From Jaltomata sinuosa (taxonomy: Eukaryota; Streptophyta; Magnoliopsida; Solanales; Solanaceae), in assembly GCA_003996215.1 (NCBI GenBank), contig QJPP01001730.1, positions 62,001-126,000 of the forward strand: DNA of 64,000 bases. The letters run 5' to 3'. Shown here piece by piece: positions 11,640-22,900 of the stretch (position 1 is its first letter; each line of letters opens with the position of its first letter). A program made the position numbers and the translations under genes. Under the pieces are notes generated by a model. The model worked only from the letters and a program-made list of their open reading frames with translations, searched no databases and had not been told where the DNA came from.

Positions 11640-11800
11640 CATATTTCATCCTCCTTGTTTTCCAGATGTAGGCATGTCTGATGTTTCATTTGGCAGAGGG
11701 TGCAGTGATGTTCTGTTTTTGTTTTTCCACAGACAACAAAGACGCCGGGAGGCAGAAAAGAAGCGACCTAGTGACAAGAAGTTTGATAGAAGATCTTGAC
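11640..11800 (+). pseudogene. Exon-like fragment of an unidentified gene with a 3'-UTR-like tail
   Basis: A plausible splice acceptor (TTTTTCCACAG, ending at 11737 or so) precedes a short basic reading frame, QQRRREAEKKRPSDKKFDRRS, which ends in TGA at 11797-11799. Following sequence to about 12350 is less AT-rich than its surroundings and resembles a 3' UTR. Base composition contrasts with the neighbouring AT-rich DNA, so it may be another fragment captured by the surrounding Mutator-like element. I do not recognise the parent gene. It could also be chance. Confidence 0.35.
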
Positions 11801-12789
11801 AATCTAATTTGACATGTTGTCTTCTGAAACTATTACAACCACAACATTCAAGCATACATGTGAAAGTAATGTCTCTAAAAGAGATACTGCACTCGGGGTC
11901 ATGATCATGTTTGCTTTGTATAGACGAGCTTTAGAGATTTCTGTATTTGTCTAACCTTTTCCAACACATCCAGTGGTGCACAAGTGTTGGCACAGACAAA
12001 CCAACTATCTTCCTTAGTGCAATGATGCCTATCCCAGGGAATTTACTGTCAACACAGAAGATTCCTATCTGCTGTAAATTGTATACCTTGATATACCTAA
12101 TTTTTATTAGTTGTGAAGTCGATCATGGGTTTCGAAGTTAGGAGTATAACCATGAAAGTCATTGGAACAACTGAGTAAATTGTATTAGTCTTCATTTTGG
12201 CCTGTGAGCCATAGATGCAAAGTATTAAGTCTTCTCTTAGCTGTACTCTTTGACTAGAGTCCTAAAAGAGCTGAAAATTTTGTATCTACTTTCTTTGAAA
12301 AGTTAGATACCTTGTTTTCTTTATCCCGTCAAATTTTATTATTGAGTTTATTGTATGTAGTCATCCAACCGAAAGCAAATTCCTTTTCAAAAGGAACTCT
12401 AAAGGCCAAAAAGATCCTACCAGGCTTTTACTTTATTTCAGGTAGGTTAGTGTGTATCTGTTTGGGCGGAGGCGGACAATGAAAAGAGAGAAAGAAGCGA
12501 ATGATGCCAACCAACTCGACAAAGGCATTCAGATATAAAAAAGATAAAGAAAAACGTGTTAAGCTTGTGTTTTCTCAGCCGCTTCCTTAGTCATGTAAAA
12601 TGTGAATGTGAACTTCTAAACCAAGCTTGTCTTATATTGTGAGTGATTTTTTTTTTTGGAAGGAACAGTAATCGTTATTGCCTGTTGTTGGTAAATGGCT
12701 GCTACTAAACTAATTTCAATAAATAAACTTTGTTATATTTTTATGTGTAAAATTTGAATTGTGTATCATGTTATCTTATTATAGTTAAA

Positions 12790-13000
12790 TGATACCCCCT
12801 CCATCCCAGATTGTCTTGATTCAGAATATGATACCAAACTGTGAATTCGGACATAGGTTCTTTAATTTTTTTGAAATAAAATTTATGTATTTAAAAACTA
12901 CATAAAAAGTATTATAGGTTACAATAATCAATAATTCAAAATATTTAGAAAATAAAATGAATATTGCACATCTCTAAAAGAAAAAAAATGCATAATAGGG
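12790..13000. repeat. MITE remnant
   Basis: It starts with CCCCCTCCATCCCAGATTGT, a decayed version of the 'CTCCCTCCGTCCCA' ends of Solanaceae MITEs. It continues with TATAGGTTACAATAATCAAT, the inverse of words in the MITE halves at 36950-37215. The opposite end is not recognisable. Confidence 0.5.
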
Positions 13001-13299
13001 TTGAACAAAGAAAAATGAAATTGCCGGAGAACGTAATACACTGCCGAAAAACATTAAAAAATTAGATTCAAATCAGTCCAACAAACAACAAGAAAAATGA
13101 GTGTTAGCCAAAAGAAAATAATAAACATTGCCGGAGTTTTAACCCCGATCAGATTTTCTTTTATACTAAACGAAATAATTTAATCTAAGCAGTTAAAATT
13201 TGAAAAGTGTAGAGAGTCTTGCATTACTTGGTGGGTGTGGGTAAAAAAATTTCGGTTTACAGATTGCAAGAACATATATGATCTTGGTTTCATTTTTCC

Positions 13300-13515
13300 T
13301 CAGGCCACTAGCACTTCACCCATTTCCTGTTCCACAGCTGCTACTTCGACGGGATAGTAGTGGTAGTGGAGTTTCCAACATCGTCGCCTGATAGCTTCTT
13401 CCATCCATTTGGTCCGACATTGTAAACACTAGCAACACCATCACGGAATGTAGCATGATAAATTGCTCGTCTAGCCAACTCGGCTGCTTCATCCACAGAC
13501 AGATCATATCGGTAC
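13300..13515 (-). pseudogene. Captured last exon of a 20S proteasome beta-5 subunit (PBE) gene
   Basis: On the minus strand, an intron-like end (TTTCACTTTAG) is followed by codons for YRYDLSVDEAAELARRAIYH, then ATFRDG and GVASVYNVGPNGWKKLSGDDVG. These are strongly conserved words of the C-terminal part of the proteasome beta-5 (chymotrypsin-like) subunit. Four residues usually found after FRDG are missing. A net 1-base loss after GDDVG shifts the frame; in the shifted frame it continues LHYHYYPVEVAAVEQEMGEV to a TGA at 13300-13302, the family's normal end. The retained intron border argues for DNA-level capture rather than retroposition. Without the N-terminal exons and the catalytic Thr it cannot function. 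Confidence 0.85.
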
Positions 13516-13572
13516 CTAAAGTGAAACAAGCATAGGGAGGAAAAATTAGAATTAGAGAGAGGAGGCAAGAGT

Positions 13573-13800
13573 TCAGTGGTTTCCTGAAGTTAAAAATGTG
13601 TCACAAGCACAAGTTTTAGGCTGCCAAAGTTGAGAAGACACTGAAGTCAAGTATGACCAACAGGTAAATGCAGTTTCTTGCACTTCAATATAGCAACTGG
13701 TGTTTGTGGGAGGAGAAGAGGAGATCGGAGGGAGTTCGTTTGGTGGTGAGAGCTTCACCGGAGTTGGTGGTGGTGATGGAAACTTTGTAATTGAAGAAAA
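13573..13800 (-). pseudogene. Second coding-like fragment beside the PBE piece
   Basis: Upstream (minus strand) of the PBE exon lies a Pro/Ser-rich open stretch, KLSPPNELPPISSSPPTNTS, followed by CYIEVQETAFTCWSYLTSVS and ending at a TGA at 13573-13575. Base composition is richer in C and G than the flanks. It may be part of the same captured locus (intron plus exon) or a second captured gene. No family was recognised. Confidence 0.3.
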
Positions 13801-14097
13801 AAATTTGATGAATTACTGACTATTTTTCTTTAATTTGCTGGATAGAGAAGGTAACAAAGAGGGGTTGGGTATGAGATAGGGGGGGGGGGGCGGGTGATGG
13901 GGTTGGGCGTGAGGTAGGGGTGAGGGCCAAAAAATTTGAAATTTTTGGGTTAAAATCGAAAAGGGTATTTTGGGCGGGCAAAAATTAGAAAGTTACAAAG
14001 TTACCTTTAAAAACCGTGTGAAGTTACTTTAATATCCAAAAAGGTGGATTTGTGTTAAGTTGTGCCAAAAGTTGTTGCGTCATTTAGCATTATTCAA

Positions 14098-16090
14098 AAA
14101 CTATATCTTCAAATATGGGTTCTCACTAAATTTAACGACGAAGCTAGAAATTTTGCTAAGGATGTTCAAAATTTTAGTATATATCTCTAAAAAGTTATTT
14201 TTAACCTATATACACAGTATTATTTTCTATATGCATAATATAATTTTTTAATAAACGGTGTTCAAGTGAATACTCTTGAATCAATATAGCTACATCACTG
14301 CTAGATTTTAATATTAATAACTTTTGACAAACTTTAAAAACTAAGGCGTCGTTTAATAGAGTGTATTAACAAAAATAATGAATGCATTAGTCTTGTGTAT
14401 TATTAGTACCTTGTTTGGTACATTTTTTAGCTTACTAGTTCTGAGAACGTGCGTTGCACGTTTGACCCCTATTACTGTATAAAACTTATATTGGCCTGAC
14501 TCATGTTGATTATATGATAGTACCTCTATCTTACTATATCCCACCAAGTATTGATTAGAAAAAAACGTTTTACAAAATTATAATAAATTTGCGTTGCCCG
14601 TGTATCTCATGCTAATTAGTATAAATATTGTAAAAATAGTATAAATAGTACTAAATATGTATGTAATGAGTTGCACTAAATCTTAAAAGATGAAAATTCA
14701 AGCGTGAACTGATGAAATTTGTCAGTCTATTCGGCTGATATTTATTTTCATTCCAAAATACAAACGTAGTGAAAATTGCTTTAAAATTATGAATATGATA
14801 ATATTCTTTATTTCTAGAGGTAAAAATTGAATTTTGGGAATGTTTCTTGTACTAAGTAGTTTTTTTTATCAAGAACATAAATGCACATAATCAATTAAAT
14901 TGCATGCTTTTTATTTATTAATATGTTGTCTTATTTTAAAAGAATGGTAGGGCCTCTTTTTTTACAAATGCATACATATCAAAAAGTTGTTGTTGAATGA
15001 AAATAACATTTCATAGAAATTGTATAAAAGATTTGATCAATATATGTCTTTCTTATGATGACCGCTAATAAATCATTATCAATGTCATGATATACATGTG
15101 CAAAAAAAATAGTAGTAACTATTTGTCATAGAGATGCTTCATAGTTATCGAAATAAGAAAATTCAATTGATATATACAAATCATAATTGCACATATACGT
15201 ATCATTTATTTGATTTGAGGTTATGACTCCTTTCATCTGTAAATTTTAATAAAAGAATATTCATTGAACTTTTGATATAACATTATCGACTTCTTGGTGC
15301 TTCGCTTGCATGATTTAAACTAACAACTAAATTAAACATTTCAAATCATATATGAGAAATAAGAGAATACGATGTCATGATTAGTTATCTCGTAACAAGA
15401 TCAATATATAAACAAATATAAATCAAATTCCATATACTTATTTCATATTACATAGAAGTAAATTAAAACACTAACTTTGACGCTTACAAAGTGAAAAGAG
15501 AATAAATGTACTTGTTTTTTTTAAAACTTTTACGGTAGAAAATAAGACAATAAAATTCTAAAATAAATATTAATACCTCTCTTTTTGTATCCATCAACTT
15601 AACCAACAACAATAAGGATTTGAGATGAACAAATGATATCAAATGTCTTAAAAATGCACTCTATTTATAAGTGTAATTACATTACAGATTCATCTAATGC
15701 AGGAAAATGAAAAGCCAGGAAAAACGTGAAAATAAATTAGAGTAATGGAGTACTAAAGGAAAATAAATAATTTACTGAATGTGGACTTTTAAGCATAGAA
15801 GTTAGAAGGGGAAAAGACTTTACTAAATGTAGACACTTAAGCATAGAAGTTAGAAGGGGAAAAGACGTGAATTATGATTAATTAGTGGCACGTTCAGTTA
15901 GAAGGGGAAAAGATTTGATTTATATTTAATTAATGGCATGTTCATTGAAAGTTGAGGCCTTAATTTTCCATTTAATAGCCACCTTCATTTTATGAATTAG
16001 TGATTTGAAGAATTAATGTATTTTCTGATGAAAAAGTTTTTAAAATAATGATTACTATTTAAGATTGAGATTTTGTAAAGTCTCAATTCT
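14098..16090. other. AT-rich intergenic stretch with MITE edge
   Basis: No gene is visible. At 14343-14430 the phrase GGCGTCGTTTAATAGAGTGTATTA resembles one end of a hAT- or Harbinger-like MITE also seen at 38380-38640. The rest is A/T-rich sequence with no long frames, apart from the short direct repeats listed separately. Confidence 0.55.
15791..15913. repeat. Short direct repeats of about 28 bp, spaced 48 bp
   Basis: AAGCATAGAAGTTAGAAGGG plus GAAAAGAC occurs at 15791-15818 and again at 15839-15866. A shorter third copy, GTTAGAAGGGGAAAAGA, lies at 15896-15913. This looks like a small local tandem duplication with decay. Confidence 0.8.
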
Positions 16091-16097
16091 CCCCACA

Positions 16098-16348
16098 GAT
16101 ATGTGGAGATCACTCAAATGTATTTTGGAAAAGGAAAAAAACATGTGGTAAGTCTTTCTTATGAGGAAGAATTTTCTCAAGATAATATTCCCACTGAGGC
16201 AAGACCTTGCCAAATGAATTCAGAATATTTAGATTTATGTAAAAGAGAGATTGATACTCTTCTTCAAAAGGGATTAATAAGGCCCTCAAAATCTCCATGA
16301 TCTTGCACTGCTTTCTATGTTAATAAGCAAGCAGAGCAAGAAAGAGGG
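16098..16348 (+). pseudogene. Endogenous pararetrovirus (Caulimoviridae-like) polyprotein fragment
   Basis: An 83-codon stretch shows the segment just before and at the start of the reverse transcriptase domain of plant pararetroviruses. It contains a Glu/Leu-rich linker and LLQKGLIRPSKSP, then a stop codon (16298-16300), then FYVNKQAEQERG in the same frame. In relatives this run opens the RT domain. The fragment ends at about 16348 in AT-rich DNA. RT catalytic motifs, movement protein and coat regions are absent, so it is a small inert remnant. A Ty3/Gypsy origin is possible but the wording fits Caulimoviridae better. Confidence 0.68.
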
Positions 16349-16694
16349 GTACTAATAAGATTATATTAAAACTATATTTTTATCCATAATTATAATAGTG
16401 ACATTAGATTTTAAATATATACCCTATTATTTTTTTGCATTTTATAGTTGTTGTTTTAGTGTTGTTGTTTTTTTTCTAAAGACGTTGGTTTGGTGGGATT
16501 GTAGCTATCGGTGTTATTTTTCTTTTTGAGAGATTTCTAGCGTTGCTACTACATTCAAGTTTGCTAGTTAACAAGAAAGAAAATAAGTTTGTTTTAGTAA
16601 TAACATATTTGAATTTGCTTATGCTTGTAATTTGTATAGACTTTTATGCACGAAAGTAGTGTATATATGTAGATGAAAATAAGAGAAAACAAAA
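16349..16694. other. AT-rich spacer
   Basis: About 350 bp upstream of the foldback repeat, with poly-T and TTGTTG runs only. No coding or repeat family could be supported. Confidence 0.55.
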
Positions 16695-16862
16695 AAAATT
16701 ATAGAAGTATTTTCTTATCGGTTAAATCGAAAATCGAACCGCTAAGGACCAAAACTGATTAATCAAAAACCGATAACGAATATCTCATTGATTTGGTTAT
16801 CGGTTTTGCATGTTGACAAATCGAAAATCGATAAACCTAACCGATAATTTACAAAACCGTGC
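16695..16862. repeat. Foldback repeat directly upstream of FBL11
   Basis: TTATCGGTT and its complement AACCGATAA recur several times (about 16716, 16765, 16797 and 16840) with TCGAAAATCGA palindromes between. Together they can fold into a stem. The element ends about 110 bp before the FBL11 start codon, so it probably lies in the core promoter or 5' UTR. It is related in style to dispersed repeats such as 8485-8640. Confidence 0.6.
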
Positions 16863-16972
16863 ACCCTGACAAAAAGAGCAGCAGCAAGCCTTTTGTTTTT
16901 TTTTGGCATTTGGGCACCACTTCTTCTCATTCGTCTTCACTACCTGAAATCCGGTACCAGAAACTCCCAGTA

Positions 16973-19900
16973 ATGGCATCCAACGCCGATACAGACGACG
17001 GCGACACAGTAATTCTCAACTGTATCGACTCCGACGGGTCTATACTAGATGGAGATCACGAAGAGATTGTCATTTCAACAGATGAAATCAGTCAATGGGA
17101 CTTAACATATCTTGCCCAGCGCCCAATCATAAAAATCAAAGCTAATCGGCAAAGGCAAATTACCTTTTATTGTTTATTTCTCTCTGTTTTACCTTCAACA
17201 TCTATACAAAAAAGTGGTTAGTTTTTGCTTTTTTTCGTTTCACTTGTTTTTTATTGAAGTGCAGGCTCATTCAGCAGTCTTCGTACTTTCACGGACTATT
17301 GAGTGGAAGCTTCAGGTGTAATTCTTTTTTTTTTACTGAAGAACTATGTATGAATGAGTTTGAGTATAGTTGTACAAATTTGTTTTACTCTGAAACGAGT
17401 TGGGAACACAAAATACTGATTTTGCTACTTCAATGTAGAATGTGTTTACTGGATAACGGTACAGTTGAATTTATATGAGGTCAAGGACACGCGTTTTTGG
17501 CTTAACTCGTTAGATACGGTTATTAGCAGTTGAATATTGTGAGATTAGTAAGTAAAAATGCAAGTAAAATAAGTAAGAGATGAAGCGATATGAAGCTTCA
17601 GGCTCCGGTGAGGCTGTGAGCTCCGTGTCCGAAGATGCCGGTCTTAGCTCCGGCGATGGTTCGAAGTAGAGAATGCTTAAAGAACAGAAACAACAACAAC
17701 AACAACAACAACATACCCAGTGTATTCCCACAGCGTGGGGTCTGGGGAGGGTAGAGTGTACGCAGTCCATACCACTACCTCAGAGGTGAGGTAGAGAGGC
17801 TGTTTCCGATAGACCCCCGGCTCAAGACAAAACAGTCTAAAAATAGGCTAAAAAGGACGTAACAATGATACAGGATAAAAATACAAGATAAAACTACAAG
17901 AGACGATACAAGTAATATGTAGTAACAAACAACAGACAGCACTGCCACAAAATACTCCACGAGGAATCCAAGAACAAGAAACTATAAGCGTAGCACTACG
18001 ATTACTAGTCGGGACAATAAGGAAAAACACTCCTACCTACTAGCCTACACACACTTCAACCTACTACTCTTCTACCCTAATCCGCGTCCTCCACACCTTC
18101 CTATCTAGGGTCATGTCCTCGGTAAGCTGCAACTGCGCCATGTCCTGTCGAATCACCTCTCCCCAATACTTTTTCGGTCTACCTCGTCCTCTCCTGTAAC
18201 ATCCATAGCCAACCTCTCACACCTCCGCACTGGAGCATCCGTGCCTCTCCTCCTCACATGTCCGAACCATCTCAACCTCGCTTTCCGCATCTTATCTTCC
18301 ACCGACGCCACACCCACCTTATCTCGGATATCCTCATTCCTAATCCTATCTCTCCTAGTAAACCCGCACATCCATCGCAACATCTTCATCTCCGCCACCT
18401 TCATCTTTTGAATATGGGAGTTCTTTACTGGCCAACACTCTACTCCATACAACAAAGCTGGTCGGACCACCACTCTGTAGAATTTGCCTTTAAGTTTAGT
18501 AGGCACCTTCTTATCACACAAGACTCCAGATGCGAGCCTCCATTTCATCCACCCAACACCAATACGATGAGTGACATCCTCATCAATCTCTCCATTTTCC
18601 TGGATAATAGACCCAAGATACTTGAAACTCCCTTTCTTTTGGATGACCTGTGTATCCAGCTTCACTTCTACGTCATCATCCTGAGTCGCCTCACTGAACT
18701 TGCACTCCATATATTCAGTCTTGGTCCTGCTCAACCTAAACCCCTTAGACTCGAGGGTCTGTCTCCAAACCTCCAACTTAGCATTAACTCCTCCGCGAGT
18801 CTCGTCCACCAAAACTACATCATCCGCAAATAACATGCACCATGGCACCTCACCTTGTATTTGCCGCGTCAATACATCCATTACCAAGGCAAATAGAAAC
18901 GGGCTAAGGGTCGATCCCTGGTGCAACCCCATCAACACGGGAAAGTGCTCCGAATCTCCTCCCACAGTTCTAACGCGAGTCTTGGCCCCCTCATACATGT
19001 CCTTAATTGATCTGGTGTACGCCACGGGTACACCTCGAGCCTCCAAGCACCTCCAAAGGACCTCCCTAGGGACTTTATCATACGCCTTTTCTAGATCGAT
19101 GAACACCATGTGCAAGTCCTTCTTCCTTTCCCTGTACTGCTCCACCAGTCTTCTAAGGAGATGAATAGCTTCTGTAGTCGAGCGTCCTGGCATAAAGCCG
19201 AACTGGTTCTCTGAAATAGGCACGATCTGTCTCAACCTCAACTCCACCACCCTCTCCCAGACCTTCATAGTGTGGCTTAGCAATTTGATACCCCTATAGT
19301 TGTTGCAACTCTGAATATCGCCCTTGTTCTTGTACAAAGGAATCATCGTGCTCCATCTCCAAGCTTCAGGCATCTTTGCCGTTCTGAAAATACCATCAAA
19401 CAACTCGGTTAGCCACTTCACACCTGTCTCACCCGAGCTCTTCCAAAAATCAACGGGAATCTCATCTGGCCCCGTCGCCCTACCCCTTCGCATCTTACGA
19501 ATCGCAACCTTAACCTCTTCAACCTTTATACTGCTACAATAATCATAGTCACGACGCCTCTCCGAGTGTGCCAAATCTCCCAGCACAAAGCTTTTGTCCC
19601 CCTCTTCATTCAAGAGTCCATGGAAGTAAGACTGCCATCTCCTCCTAATGAGTACCTCATCTACTAGTATTTTGCCATCTTCGTCCTTGATGCACTTCAC
19701 TTTGTCAAGGTCCTGAGTCCTCCTCTCTCTAGCCTTTGCTAACCTGTATAACTTCTTATCCCCACCTTTCTCCTCTAAAGCCGCGTATAAGCTTTCAAAG
19801 GCTGCCGTTTTAGCTGCTGTTACCGCTAACTTAGCCTCCTTCCTAGCTATCTTATACGCCTCCCTATTCCTTCGCTTCTCCTCCTCATCCTTACTCTCTA

Positions 19901-22900
19901 CCAACTTCGCATATGACCCCTTTTTAGCCTCCACCTTTCCTTTTACTTCTCCATTCCACCACCAGTCCCCTCGATGCTTGCCAGAACGACCTCTCGAGAC
20001 GCCCAACACCTCTCTAGCCGTCTCCCTTATGCAACTAGCAGTCGTATCCCACATATTATCCACATCCCACTACTCCCCCAGGCCCCCTAGTCAACAACTT
20101 CTCCCCTATTTCCAGTGCACTGGCCATAGTCAGGCTACCCCATTTAATCCTAGGCCGGTCATCCACAATCCGCTTCTTTTTCTCCTTCTTAATCTCTAAA
20201 TCCATCACTAAGAGTCTATGTTGGGTCGAAAGATTCTCACTTGGGATAACCTTACAGTCTTTACAAAGACCTTTATCACCTGTCCTAAGGAGCAAAAAGT
20301 CTATCTGAGTCTTGGCCACCGAACTACGGAAGGTAACCAAGTGCTCCTCCTTCTTCGGGAAACTAGAGTTAGCTACTCTCAACCCAAAGGCTCTAGCGAA
20401 ATCCAAGAGTGCGGCACCCCCTTCATTCCTATCCCCGAAACCAAAGCCTCCATGCACATCGTCATAACCCCTCGAAGATGCCCCGATGTGCCCATTGAAA
20501 TCTCCTCCAATGAAAAGCTTCTCAGTATCATGCAAACCTCCCACTACCTCGTCCAAAACCTCCCAAAAGCGTTTCTTCTCCTCCTCATCCAAGCCCGCTT
20601 GTGGTGCGTACGCACTAATAATGTTCAAAGTAGACCCTCCAAGGACTAACTTAATTGTCATCAACCTATCATTGACCCTCCTAACCTCCACCACTTGCTC
20701 TCTCAACTCCTTCTCCGCTAGGATACCTACCCCATTCCTATTCCTCACACCTCCTGAGTACCACAGCTTGTACCCGTCTACCTCTCGCGCCTTAGTGCCT
20801 ACCCATTTAGTCTCCTGGACACAATTTACAGGAGACTAAATCTCTCACTAAGTTTACTCTTAGTGAGATGATTTATAACCATACAGATGTTTATGGTGGT
20901 TTGTCTTCGACCACAATTTTCAAAAGTCTTTCTTTGTAAACTCCATACCTAGTCAAAACACCGCCACATAAATTGGGATAGGGGGAGTACATGATATAAT
21001 GTGAAGAATTTGGACAATATTATAACATAATTACTTTCTTTTGAGAGATTACCTTACCTCTTTATTATATGGTTTAACTGTTTCAGTGAATCTTGCTTTG
21101 ACTCTATATCTATTCATTGGGACATGGAGTCACTTTTGAGTATGTTGAGATTTATCTTTGGATGTTCATTGGACCTTACTTCAGAAAACTTCCTTCCTTT
21201 GTATGAGGTAAGAATTCCAGTTACCAGCATTGTTTTCAACAATTACTTTTATCTGCTGAAGAGGTTCGGCTGATGTATTTTCTGTCGGTCACTTGGAAAC
21301 CTGTGAGAGTACTTTACTACTTTTGTTAGCTTAGTGATGGTCATAGTGTCTCCGGATGAAAAGCCTCGCCCTTGTAATGGATAAGAGTTCAGCATGCCTC
21401 CTTTTTTTGAGGGGGGTGGGGGTTAAATAAGGTAATATATTCCAGTCAATCAGAACAACACCAAGGAGGTATTGACTGTAATGAGGTAATATATTTCAGT
21501 CAATCAGAACAGCACCAAGGAGGTATTAACTGTGTATCATTACAAAAACCCACTCGTCCATTATAAATGTAGGGAACTTACCCATGGTCCTGGGGGGGGT
21601 TTCTCGGTAGTAGAAAAAAACAAAAACAAAGGGAACTAAGGAAACCTGATAGAGGGTCTATGTCATATTCATTCAGCACGGTATACCAAAAATTCATAAA
21701 AAGGGGTTGCCCGGTGCACGAACAATCCTGCGTTCACACAAGATCCGTGTAAGCACCGTACCCTGAGCGGCTCGAACCTGGTGGAGACAACTTTACCATT
21801 TCTGTAAGGTTCCCCTTCATAAATTACAAATATTTGCATCTAAGTCTATGAATTGGTACGGCCTTGTCATGGGACATCTGTGATTTTTCTTCAGTATTAA
21901 AAGCCAAATGATTCAATATGTCTCACTATCAAACAAAAAAGATATGTTATGATGCCTTTTTGGACCTAGGATTGGTGGGTTTAGTTAAAAATTAGTAAAT
22001 ACAAAGTTGTTCGAGCTTAATAGATTGTTAGAGGTTGAAGGGAAACAGTGAATTTCCACAACGGAGTTTCCAAAGTGTAGTTCTGAGAAAATGACAGTAA
22101 GATAAATGGCAGAGCAGGGGAATGGGATGGTTCTGGCAGTATGGTGGCCTGAGGAGCAGAAGGTGTGAGTGAAGCCCTTTGGTAGTTTTAGCAAACACTT
22201 TTAAAGTTAATCCTTGAGGTTAACTATACTTCTTCTCAAAAGGTCATCGATGACAAAAAAACCCTTTGTTATCTTCCAAAGATTATGCCTCTGGGACAAG
22301 TGAATATTATCTGTGAAGGGCCTGGGATTCATTTTCTCTCGATTTGGTATTTAGAGATGGCGCCAATACATACTGTCACAACCACAGGTAAATGTCTCCC
22401 TGATTGTACAAATATGTACCTACTTTTCCCCTTATTTAACCATCCAAAACGAAGGTGTAAACAAGAGGCTCTTCATTAATTCATTTTCGTCTTCCTTTGC
22501 TTAAGCCACTTTACTACTAAAAGCATATTTGTGCTCATTAAATGGTGCCTTCAATTCTATCTCATTCAGTTTGGAATCTATCCAAGCCAAGTTGTTTAAC
22601 CTTTTATGGTTCCCTCCCTCCTGGATCAATATCATCATTTGATGCAATATAGGTGTTAGGATGATTTTCCTTTTCACAAAAGTGAAAATTTGAAGCAACC
22701 CCAAAAAGGAATCATGCAAGCATATGTGATGGATGGTAGTGGGAGTGTTGTTTAACTAAGGATTCCTTGTCCGAGGTGGTTTACCTGTCTATAACTGTCA
22801 ACTATCATTCGTAATTTCAAGGTTTTTCTCTCATGTTCCAAACAGTGCTGAGTTTGATAGTTGCACGTGTTTATCGGACTATATATGCCATAGATTATCT

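Larger units (their letters stand above)
9974..14097. mobile_element. Mutator-like element carrying gene fragments (Pack-MULE-like), inferred
   Basis: The two ends are inverted copies. The left end reads TTTTTGAGTAATGCTAAAT followed by AGCACAATTACTTTTGCCAT. The right end on the minus strand reads TTTTTGAATAATGCTAAAT then GACGCAACAACTTTTGGCA. Similarity continues inward through a pyrimidine-rich stretch (left near 10100-10190, right near 13860-13930), suggesting long terminal repeats of up to about 200 bp, as in Mutator elements. Between them lie a piece of a proteasome beta-5 gene and other exon-like pieces, but no transposase. No clean 9-10 bp target duplication was recognised, so class and exact ends are inferred. 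Confidence 0.55.
17693..20838 (-). mobile_element. RTE-clade LINE in FBL11 intron 2, antisense, 5'-truncated
   Basis: On the minus strand the element runs from 20838, inside the endonuclease domain, through reverse transcriptase to a 3' UTR and a (GTT)n tail at 17693-17713. The tail replaces poly-A, as in RTE elements. The 3' UTR (17715-17830) is the sequence shared with TS-type SINEs: a phrase like GGGTAGAGTGTACGCAG and GAGGTAGAGAGGCTGTTTCC. Protein motifs match plant RTE elements. It occupies most of the 3.8-kb intron in antisense orientation. No target duplication was found; the 5' end has a short inverted copy (see 20805-20841). Confidence 0.85.

Noticed and set aside
15791..15913. Regularly spaced short repeats considered as a CRISPR-like array
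   Set aside because: There are only two full copies and one partial copy, in a plant nuclear setting, with no cas genes. It is a small tandem duplication.
18258..19164. Long plus-strand open frames (191 and 154 codons)
   Set aside because: They are mirror frames of the minus-strand LINE reverse transcriptase. Their Pro/Ser/His-rich composition has no family resemblance.
20218..20839. Plus-strand open frames of 143 and 117 codons
   Set aside because: They are shadows of the LINE endonuclease frame on the minus strand.
21699..21825. Possible tRNA gene
   Set aside because: The A/B-box-like words belong to a tRNA-derived SINE; no cloverleaf could be formed by eye.
22240..22480. Possible extra FBL11 exon in intron 3
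   Set aside because: The frame does not fit the phase-0 join of exons 3 and 4, and exon 3 to exon 4 already gives the continuous conserved sequence.
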